NCBI GenBank assembly: GCA_026874595.1
Contig: CM049307.1
Span: forward strand, 52,017,370-52,081,369
DNA: 64,000 nucleotides
Source: Sipunculus nudus
Taxonomy: Eukaryota; Annelida; Sipuncula; Golfingiida; Sipunculidae
Direction of reading: 5' to 3'
The notes beneath the pieces were generated by a model. That model was not told the origin of the DNA. It saw nothing but the letters and a program-made list of their open reading frames with translations, and searched no databases. Position 1 is the stretch's first letter; each line of letters begins with the position of its first letter. Below, piece after piece: positions 54,644-64,000 of this stretch. The translations under genes were made by a program, and so were the position numbers.

Positions 54644-55576
54644 CATTATAAAAAAACTGTTGTAAAGCATCATGGATCATGTATATTATGCTATCAGGCA
54701 AAATTTCAAAACATGAATTGAAACAGGTTCCATTTACAGCAGGAACATATAGGGGGAAATATCTAATAGTGATTTAATATATATATATAAATCAATGTGT
54801 GCAACCTGACCATGAAATGTAAAAATAAATTTGGCATAAAAAGTATTTCATAATAGATAAGGGTATAAGAGATTCATTATCCTGATGAAATTTTTTGTTC
54901 AATGGAAGAGGGAAAGGTTTTTCAATTTATGCATGAAAAAATAAAATGTTTTCTTCGAAACAACCTTGCAAAAAACATTTACTGAACGTTTTGTGGTTCT
55001 GTGGTTCTTATTTATATAGTATATTATATTATATTATATAACAGCATCATGAATGTTACAAAACAGATTGAGTTTATGAAAATATGTCATATTGAAGAAA
55101 TTCAAAATGCTTGACACGTTTGCTGACGATATGATGACCAGTGCATTAGCCATTACTGGCTTCCGAGTTTTACACATTTGGACCATAACCGGGCATTCCC
55201 GAGCAAAATATAGTTTATAACTTCGGGTGGATAACTTTGATTTTTTACCTATTGATAGAAAATACCTTGTTCTATAAATAAAAATAAAATGGTACTTTCC
55301 ATTGATGTAGTAGCATTTTAATTATGCTTCGATCATTGCTTTATTTTAAAAAAATCGTTTCTTTCGACATCAGACTTCCGAATTTTACAAATTGCCGTTT
55401 GGGAATCCCCTACCGGAAGTTATGGTTCTCCCGCTGACAGACTTGGAGACGAGTTTTTGGAGTAAAACCAGCCTCGATATTAAAAATTACCGCACGAATA
55501 CACGTAAGTAAACCGTGGATGTAATAATTTATTTTCTCCAACAGAATAACGTCACTTTTTGTCTTAACTCAGGAAA

Positions 55577-55741
55577 ATGACAGTTCGAGAAGTAGATGAA
55601 AATGAACAAGTAGCGTCAGAAATGGCGTGCACATCTGCACATACTAGAATTGATGCGAACCCAATAGCTTGTACTGTCACCCCATCGTCTTCAGTTCATC
55701 TAAAATCGACGTTTGGGGTGTCAAGCTGTCGCTATAACTGA
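55577..55741 (+). CDS. Weak candidate small ORF with a 5' leader intron
   Basis: 54 codons from ATG 55577 to TGA 55739-55741, starting MTVREVDENEQVAS. It follows an acceptor (taactcag, ends 55572). A consensus donor (gtaagt at 55504) lies 69 bp upstream, and an Ets-type site CCGGAAGT (55413-55420) lies before that. This arrangement resembles a promoter, leader exon and short intron, but the protein is not recognised. Confidence 0.22.
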   Translation: MTVREVDENEQVASEMACTSAHTRIDANPIACTVTPSSSVHLKSTFGVSSCRYN

Positions 55742-56554
55742 TCCAACCTTCAGCCTCTAACGAGGCTTCTGGGATTTATATCAGTATAATCCATATTCGA
55801 TTGGCTTGTAATTTTATGTGCTTACTGGCGTTGAAAAACTTTAATTGCAACAGTGGCCCTACTTCAATGTTTCTATCTTCACGCATTTTACTATATTTTT
55901 CTTCTTTTTTTTACGTATCATATTTTAGAACGACAAATTGTTATATCCTTTCTGTAGGATACAAACCCGATTTATCATGTTCATTATTAACAGGTGTACA
56001 GGTACCAACAATTAAATAAATCTCCCAGCATATCAGCACTTACTTAATGAAAATAAGTATACACATGGATGGTGTTAGACGAAAGGTTCGATGAATTATT
56101 TTGGAACTTCGGACATGTTTAAGCTTGAAGAAATGTTAAAATCTCATGTAATGTATTGCTTTTTTTAATGTGATGATCTGGTACGACCTTTTACTTAATT
56201 CCCTTTAGACTGACACTCTCTTCTTCGTAAATATATTTCATGCTTTGTAAATGTCGCTCCATGCCAACAAGACCCCATCAGCTGATGTGTATGGACATGG
56301 CTAGGTACATACGGGATATCGCTAATACCGATACTCTCGTGTGTGGAAACAGTAAATGACTCCCTGCTTGAAAAAACTGCAGGCAAACAACTTGTGCTTC
56401 CTAGCATCCAGCTTGGCCAGCACATTCATTCAAGACAGTAGTGTGGGTACTGGACATAGTGTTTAATTGCCGATCATCATGTACTTATTATTTCACATAT
56501 ATATTATGCCATGTTAAAACATTTTCGGTGGCGGCGTAGCAAAATATTTATTGG

Positions 56555-56575
56555 GGTGGGGGGGGGGGGGGGGCA
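56555..56575. repeat. G-run, with a C-run 240 bp downstream
   Basis: A G-run at about 56556-56573 and a C-run at about 56800-56815 bracket an unremarkable segment. Confidence 0.75.
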
Positions 56576-58227
56576 ATAGTAGACACACATATGCTACGCA
56601 TGCTACACACATGCTTACTTAGAAAAAAAATTTTTAAAAAATATGTCAATTTTGCAATTGTTTTGCACCTACTTTTCTAACCCAAATGGCAGTGGGAGGG
56701 CAGTAATTAAGCGGATGCGAGGGGAGCATATAATAACTGTACTGAGAAATACTGGTACTCTTATGTTTTTCCATTATATAATTGGGAGGTGCTCAGCCCA
56801 CCCCCCCCCCCCCCCCGCCCGCCTCCGGTTCCGCCGCGTATGAATTATGCATTACAGAAACATGAAAAGGCATCAGATATTGCTGGCAAAAAATTAAGCA
56901 AAGTTGGCAATTTAATTTGATCTTGAATCAACTGCCTTTTAGGATGATATGAGGAAAAACGTGTCAGGGTCTTTCATTCGTTGATAAACGTCATATGGTG
57001 AAGTTTCCTTGACTTAGTCTTACATTCTGGTTTACAATTTTAATCTCGTTTTTATTCAATTATAAATTTAATAAATAAGGGCTCATAGTGTATATAATTA
57101 AGCTAACAAAGTGGGGATTGTCAATTTCGTCCATTGTAATGAGTGTCCGGCTGAATCGCGCTTGCCTTACTTTCTACTCCATCTCCACTGCATTAGCGAT
57201 ATCCCGTGTCATTTTACTTTCGCTCAACTCGTTTATGTGCCTGTTTCTTAAATTAAATATATATGCTTCGTTTTGGAACCATATTTTTCTGTTTCTCTGA
57301 GGGAGAGAGAGAGCCCACCTCTTTATCCGAGTATATCTCTCTTTGTGTGGCTATGATACTAGGCCTTCTTTGATTCAATTTATGACTTTGAGTATAATCA
57401 CTGCTGACAGGTGCTCAGTAAAATGCAGCAAATAAAAAGTGACGTTATTTACGCCATGTCTATATCTGACAGATAAAATTACAAGGTGAGGCCAAAGTCA
57501 GCTCCTATCTTTCCTTTCTTTGATCTATTGCCAAACCAGGAACAGAATTCTGACCTCTGTGATTACCTCGTTCTCATTTTTATCGAGTGACTCGCCAGTC
57601 GCATACTATAATGACTTGGTAAACAAATAGTGTGAGAGCTAAGGAGAGCTACGTTACCTGCATATATCACGATAACCACAATGAATACCACAGGCGATTC
57701 TAGCTCGTATAGGAATCAAAACTCGTTTCGAAGTTCCTGATGTACAGAAACCAAAATATTTTTCACAGTTCCTGGTGTATAGGAATCATACATGTTTCAT
57801 ACATGTTACCTCGTGTAGAGATCGTGTAGAGATCCATCCACTTGAAAACTAATAATGAAAGACATATAACCCTTAAACGTATATAGAGAGAACAGATTAT
57901 TCTCAATTTTGATTTTTATCGTTTTTATTTTATTTGCTTAAATATATTTATTTACCAAGATGTACAAAGGTACGTCTTTCAAAGCTGCTGTATCATAGAC
58001 ACATTCTTTAAATAATACAAAATAAATTATTTAAAGATGTATGAATAGGGCCTGGATGGGATAACCCAAAGACTAGTTGCCTTTATACATTGGGGATCTT
58101 ATTTTGTATTAGTGTTATTCATCTTCCTGGCTGGATAATTTCAGGATTATTAATTTGAAACGAATTAATCAGACGAGATGTCCATGGCGTGCTGGATTAT
58201 GAAATGTTCATCATTTGTATATTTAAA

Positions 58228-58250
58228 TGATTATAATAATAATAATAATA

Positions 58251-58301
<51 letters not shown>

Positions 58302-58445
58302 GTACTAATTTTCAAAATAAATATCAGTAATAGTAATAGTATCGTTATTATTGTTAGCAACAGTAGAAGCAATAGTATTAATCAGTACAAGTATTGTTGT
58401 TATTTTTATGATTATTATTATAATTATTATTTCAGTAATAATCAT

Positions 58446-58480
<35 letters not shown>

Positions 58481-58545
58481 TAATAAAAATTATTATACTT
58501 ATTATTATATTATTATTCTTATTATTATTATTATTATTATTTTTG
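58228..58545. repeat. (TAA)n/(TTA)n microsatellite
   Basis: Long TTA and TAA arrays facing each other, so a large hairpin is possible. It produces spurious Ile-rich and Asn-rich open frames on both strands. Confidence 0.92.
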
Positions 58546-60643
58546 AACGGCACAATGAACGGCTTCGAGAAACTTAAAAAAGTATAAAAAGAATAAAAAA
58601 GTGTTCGGGCTCGATAAGGGTGAGGGAATGCGAACACGAAAATACTCGCAGGACAGCGTCCAGGGTAGATGTTATATATGGATGGAGAGAATTTGGTGGC
58701 AAGGTGACGTCTATCTGCAAAGCTGAGAGCAGAATGACATTTTTGTGGACCACACCTATATTCTCAAATTATTATTGTTATTAATACTATTAATATTATT
58801 ATTATTATTATTATTATTATTCTTGTTGTTGCATGAAAGCATAATTAGCATGATGTTCTTGCGCAACAGCTATTGAAACCTTATCATAAATATCTATCAA
58901 GAAATATTACATAAGCCAAACGGTAAAAGCCAATATGGCACAGTCAAACTGAAAATCCAAGTAAAACTCTGTTGTATCTTTACCTGAATACGATATTGGG
59001 TTATTTGAATATCTCTGTATAGCAATATAAACAACTTACAAGATTTATATTGGTGTATCACTTGACCCATATAACAAGGAAGTAAAGACGATATATACGC
59101 TGGCGTATATTGAGCACATTCGGCACAGCCCCCTCTGCTGTGCAAAATACCGAAAACCTACTTCAGTGTGACTCCGACACTTCACCTTTAAACTTACATA
59201 AATAAATCTGACAGCTATCGATCCCGATGCCACAGTGTATCCGAGCATTGATAAGATAAAATGTCATGTATGACTTTTTAGCGTGTCAACCTTAAAATAT
59301 ATATAATATATTATAAGGTACCAAACCACTCCGATACTAATATACTTGATGACCAGACGCTCTAACGGTGCACATAAAAAGACAATAATCAAGCTTCTTC
59401 AGTACAATGGGTTTATCTTTGCCCACTCGGAATATTTGCGTCAGGATCGTGAACACGTGTTTACGCGAAGAACTAAGCGGGCTCAGACATTACAAGTACC
59501 ATTACAGATAATTTATATCTTCGTGTCAGATATCTGAACTAGGGGTGGGCTCCTTCAATACGTAAATTATTCAGACCAAACAGAGGTTGTTCAATAAAAC
59601 AAGGACAAGAAAAAACACAAGTGACTTGTGCATTAGTGATCATATTAAGGGAGCTAACTTCCTCGTCGGAACTGTCTCAATTCTGTCACAAGAACCACTG
59701 AAAAGAAAGAAACGTTGGCATATCTGAGCGGGGTCAGTTAGGTAAATATACACAAGTTCATGTTCTTTCTCTCTCTCTCTCCCTCTCTCTCGTGCTCTGC
59801 TGCTTTTCAGTATATAGGCGATCTCAAGCTGGTCTTATCAGGGAATACATCAGTCATAACTTTGCATTGATTCTTTGCTGTTAGGAAAACGTGTAAAGCC
59901 TAATTTAGAGTCTTAAATTAATGCACACACCCACCATACATACAGCCAACGATGCATTGCTTTCGTATGAAATACACATGAAACCACTTGTTTATCTTAT
60001 AGCTGAAGGAGGTAATTCATATCAACGATGCACTGGTTTTAGTTAAATCGATGGTTGTTAAATCTACAAACTAAGGCTATGGCATAGCCTCCGTTGTACA
60101 CCATCCAGTGCACCTTGAAAGTATAAAAATTAGTCCATCGTCCGCTGCAGCTACAAAGTTCACAGATGTATTGATCGTGTACTATATATGCCAAAAAATA
60201 AATATGTTGACAGACTTTCTGCAATCCGAAATTAAAAGTTTATCTGAATCTAGATATCTCTAAAAATGACATTTGTGTTCAAATCATTCTTAAAAAATAA
60301 AAAAAAATATGTAATCATAGATATGGGTAAATTATTTTTAAAATGGCGAACTTCCAATATGGTTATACGGATAATTTTATAATATGACTGGTGTGTATTC
60401 ATGGCGTAACGTCAATGACAGATATCCCAGGATAAATACTGGTATATACAACAAATGCCACAGGTGTGTTAATTGTGAGACTGTTATATGCTGTCAGGCG
60501 TAACTTCTTGGGTATTGACCAGCTTCAGCGTGAGTCAACTTCAAGATGAGCAAACCTACACCCACGCATTATTATATAGCAGTACATCAAGGCTTTATAG
60601 GAGGTTTAAGTTGGAGGATAACCAACGAAGTTGGTTTAATATC

Positions 60644-60885
60644 AGAGCGCAGACCTCCGCCGAGGTAGCTCATTACCGCCTTATAATATTGTTTGAAATG
60701 CAGCATTTTATCTTCTTGGATCCAGATAGGGATCCGAATTACACTTAAAAATAAACATTTGTCGGCTTTATCATCGCCAAGCTATCCTTAAATTTTTTAC
60801 CAAAATCCACTTATAATTTTTTTAGTAGTCTTGATAACAAACAAACCGGCGCCACCAAAACAAAACCCCGCCGCTTGGCGAAGGT
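60644..60885. repeat. Dispersed repeat with inverted termini
   Basis: Starts AGAGCGCAGACCTCCGCC and ends CCGCCGCTTGGCGAAGG, followed by (TAA)n. The ends are complementary. The interior carries a CATCGCCAAGCTATCC-type block and an AAAATCCACTTATAA-type block shared by the other copies. Confidence 0.7.
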
Positions 60886-60889
60886 AATA

Positions 60890-60971
60890 ATAATAATGAT
60901 TTTTATTATTATAATTATAATAATCGTAATAATCATAATTACAGTATTCATAAAAATAATCATTATAATCA

Positions 60972-61010
<39 letters not shown>

Positions 61011-61060
61011 CAACAAAAATAATAATAATAATAATAATAAAAAGTATAATAATAATAATA
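60890..61060. repeat. (TAA)n/(ATT)n microsatellite
   Basis: Imperfect trinucleotide arrays between two inverted-terminus repeats. Confidence 0.9.
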
Positions 61061-61340
61061 ACTAGAAAAGCGACCAGAGAGCGCGGACCCCCGCTAAGGC
61101 AGCTCATTACCACCATATGACATTGTCAAAACTGCAGAATATTTCCTTTTAAAAAATACTGGATCCAGATGGTATTCCGGATCACCCCCAGAGTGTATTC
61201 AAGTTTTCCATGTATCATTGCCGAGCTATCATGAAACCTTTATCCAAATCCGTTCATAACTTTTTCAGTAATGTTGTTAACAGGGGACAAAACAAAGCAA
61301 CGCTCGCAAAAGCATAACCACCGGCGCTTAGCAGGGTAAT
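61061..61340. repeat. Dispersed repeat with inverted termini
   Basis: Same family: a GAGCGCGGACCCCCGC start, CATTGCCGAGCTATC and AAATCCGTTCATAAC inside, and an end near GGCGCTTAGCAGGG. It is preceded by a (TAA)n array. Confidence 0.7.
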
Positions 61341-62379
61341 TAATAGGTAAAGCCGAAAATATCTGCAGAATAACACATTACTCCTGGGTAAACTGATATA
61401 AATGAGCCCTCGAAACCGAGACGAGGTGAAAAACAAGGTTTCGTTTTACTTTTGAACATCTTACAATCAATGCTATGTCTATATATGTGTTCCGGTTAAT
61501 AATGAAATATGAAGAATTCCATTTTTATGAACCAGTAACAATAACCAGACAAACTGTTGTCCTGTTAATGGAGCATCAGTTAAATGCAGCACAATTTAAG
61601 ACTTACCTGCAAATAAAGGCCTATATTTCATTTATTCTTTGAAATCAATATTATCATGCCCAACTATGCTTAATTTTTTTAGGGCAGAACTTTATACCCT
61701 CTTCCACTAGTTATCAATATATTAAAAAAAAAATGTGATCATGTCACGTTTAAATTTACGTAGTTTTACCTAAATTATCCATTCATCCACTGATTTTTAT
61801 GTACGGGCTATTTTATGCCTGGCTGTGCCAAATGTCACGTGCATTGTGAAAAGATGCGATTTGTCATTCTTTTATCTCGTTACAAAACAGGATATAACCA
61901 CACTTAATGTTTATTTTTATTGTAAGACGATGTTTACAAAGGAGTCGAACAAATATGATAACTGTATATACTCTGCAAAAAAAATAATAACATTTTTAAC
62001 GATACTTGATTCTGAAAGGTGTCACTCGCCAACACAAATCAGTGGACTTAGAGCCGGTCTATATTAACACAGCGTTACTGCAACAGGCTTAAATTGGGCT
62101 TGCCTAAGTTGAGTTATCTCCCATGGGGGCTTAAGTAATTTACATTCTTATTACAACAGGGCCCAGACCATAAACACATCGAACAACAACCATGGCCCCA
62201 TGCTGTACGTTGATTTACTTACACCTTTCAGGGAAACGGCACCTACACATGGAGTGGCGTCATTGTCAACTGTGACGTTATGACTCGCACTCCAAAGCTG
62301 ACCATATCGCCACCTTCTACGTCGTCGTGTAAACAAATGTGCTATAACTCATAATAATACACTCATTCCGGGGTTATTT

Positions 62380-62528
62380 ACGCATGGATCACCCCTTAAA
62401 TTTAATCATTGCCGAGCGATCCTGAATATTTTATCAAAATCCGTTGATAACCTTTTGAGTAATATTGCTAACAGACAGACAGACAAACCAACGCCATCAA
62501 AATATATCATCCGCCGCTTGGCGGAAGT
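62380..62528. repeat. Dispersed repeat with inverted termini, 3' half only
   Basis: Carries the ATTGCCGAGCGATCCTGAA and AAAATCCGTTGATAAC blocks and ends CCGCCGCTTGGCGGAAG. The left half is missing. Confidence 0.65.
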
Positions 62529-63230
62529 ATTTATAATTATGATACCAATGATAAATAGTTGTAGAAGTAGTGGTAGTAGTAGAAGAAGTGGTAGTAGTAG
62601 TAGAGGTGGTAGTATTATTGTGAGTATTTATTGTATCATGTGAAGGTTATAGTTATTTCATAAAACTAAAATAATTTATCAAAAGAGACAGAGGTTAAAA
62701 CAGAAAATAAGGCTGATTTAACATTCATCAAGAGGTCTTATTCCCAAGTGTTATTAATTATAATCATCATCGTCATCATCATCATTAATATCATCATCAT
62801 CTGGATAATTCGTCCAAACATAGTTACGTACAAATGTGTGGATGTAACTTGACACATATTACAAGGAAGTAAAACGGATACCAACAGTTTGTCACTAATC
62901 CAGATTTAAGACAGGGCAAATTAAGATATATTGAGGAAACGATACCCTCATTTGGCATTATATATAGGACACCAAATTCAAGGATTCTTCGAATTGACCC
63001 ACGAGACACTTTTCTCACTGTCCTGTGGCAAGTGTTAAAACTAGCACAAAGGGGGTAGACGTGACCTAGTCTCTGTGACAGACTCACAAACATAACATTA
63101 ATTATACATGCATCCCAAATTTTCTGATGAACAAACATACCACTAAATAAATTAATAAAATTAGAAATATACTTTATATAGAGAATTCGGATTATCGTAA
63201 CATTGATGATGGCGAACTCGTGAGCGTGTA

Positions 63231-64000
63231 TTGATGATAATGATAATTTATACTAGAAAATATGATTTCATACTGAAAAAATGCATATAAAAGATTATAT
63301 TAAAACTCAGATATAATAATAAGAACAACAAAAACTGCAATAATAATAATAATAAAATTTAAATAAAAATTAATAATAATAATTTATTATTGAATAATAA
63401 TGAAGTTGATATATAATCATACATGTTAATATATTACCTATATTCATATTTAATAACTAATCTCGTGACAATAATAATGATAATAAGAATCAAAGCAATC
63501 AAAGAGCGCAGACCTCCGCCAAGTCAGCTCATTAGCCCGAAAAGCAGCATTTTTCCTTTATATATTCCTGGATCTAGAATGTTTCCGTATAAAAATTTAA
63601 TCAGTTTTTTCCTTCTATCATTGCCGAGCTCTGCTGAAGATTTCATCAAAATCGGTCAATAACATTTTTGACTAATGTTGTTTACGGACAAACTTACCAA
63701 CACCCGCAAAAGCATAACCCCTGCCGCTTAGTGCGGGGGAGGGGAGGAGCCTAAGTCATTTACTTTCTTATTCATACAGGTCCTAGGACTATTGGATTAT
63801 ATAAAAACAAAAAAGTGCACCCCCCCCCCCCCCCGCTTTACGTTGAATTTCCTGACACCTTTCAGGGAAAAAGCACTTATACGTGCAATGACGTCATTGT
63901 GTACAATGAAAAATTGTGTACAACAAATATGCAATAGACCCCCTAATATAATGTATTTTCCACCTGCCGCTTCGCTGCTGTGGGTCGCGGAAAGAATTGA
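63231..64000. other. Right edge: repeats only
   Basis: TAA-type microsatellite (63300-63490), the inverted-terminus repeat at 63503, then a partial spacer-repeat copy with CATTTACTTTCTTATTCATACAGG and CACCTTTCAGGGAAA blocks and a C-run near 63820-63833. No gene was seen. Confidence 0.5.
63503..63738. repeat. Dispersed repeat with inverted termini
   Basis: Starts AGAGCGCAGACCTCCGCC, with CATTGCCGAGCTCTGC and AAAATCGGTCAATAAC inside, and ends CTGCCGCTTAGTGCGGG. It is followed by another partial copy of the spacer repeat (63740-63920). Confidence 0.68.

Larger units (their letters stand above)
58965..63230. repeat. Spacer repeat, copy B
   Basis: The second copy of the spacer at 19880-23450, direct orientation, about 39-40 kb away and longer because of extra inverted-terminus repeats and TAA microsatellites (60.6-61.4 kb and 62.4-62.8 kb). 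Gene 2 lies between the copies. Either it is an old segmental (gene-array) duplication or a large dispersed element. Confidence 0.75.

Noticed and set aside
58227-58637. Poly-Ile/Asn frames, also at 60811-61120
   Set aside because: Translation of TAA/TTA arrays.
62824-63138. 104-residue minus-strand frame, with a related one at 23274-23507
   Set aside because: Both lie in the spacer repeat copies. The two translations do not keep the same frame over the shared DNA, so there is no sign of coding constraint.

Overview
The window looks like nuclear DNA from a marine invertebrate, most likely a bivalve mollusc. It is AT-rich and intron-rich, full of microsatellites and decayed transposable elements, and its only recognisable genes are two plus-strand, multi-exon receptor genes with laminin/MEGF-type EGF modules on symmetric phase-1 exons. 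Gene models below were assembled by reading splice sites and checking that codon phase is preserved at every junction. Species assignment is inference.

Gene 1 (exons 5147-16887, 5' end not found) encodes EGF modules, a transmembrane helix and a cytoplasmic tyrosine phosphatase (PTP) domain. Fifteen exons join in frame to 578 codons plus TGA. The exon carrying the catalytic P-loop exists twice in tandem (15091-15226 and 15551-15686). Both copies are 136 nt, with identical phases. One completes an intact HCSAGVGRTG signature; the other gives a D2-like signature without the catalytic arginine. The final exon also looks like the end of a D2 domain. The locus therefore appears to be a two-domain receptor PTP reduced by an internal deletion to one domain with a choice of active or inactive P-loop exon. 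This is the main finding.

Gene 2 (exons 35836-44922, 5' end not found) encodes an EGF module, a kringle-like domain, three more EGF modules, a transmembrane helix and a tail of about 110 residues. The tail has six tyrosines in SH2/ITIM-like contexts, carried on very small exons. Thirteen exons join in frame to 426 codons plus TGA, with AATAAA about 260 bp downstream. The two neighbours share an ectodomain type; one carries a phosphatase and the other carries candidate phosphotyrosine docking sites.

Other content by region. 1-5146: AT microsatellites, a 431-bp TRIM (miniature LTR retrotransposon) whose LTRs contain a tRNA-like Pol III promoter, a dead duplicate EGF exon and a tRNA-like SINE relic. 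5282-10414: introns with minisatellites of about 150 bp. 19.9-23.4 kb and 59.0-63.2 kb: two diverged, colinear copies of a spacer of about 4 kb flanking gene 2. 24.2-26.0 kb: a 20-unit minisatellite with long G-runs. 27.3-28.4 kb: a decayed non-LTR reverse transcriptase on the minus strand. 39.4-40.8 kb: a decayed non-LTR endonuclease relic inside a gene 2 intron. 41.2-42.4 kb: a candidate non-autonomous DNA transposon in the next intron. 45.2-58.9 kb is mostly intergenic, with minisatellites and two weak candidate gene starts. No bacterial-type operons, CRISPR arrays, rRNA genes or intact tRNA genes were seen.
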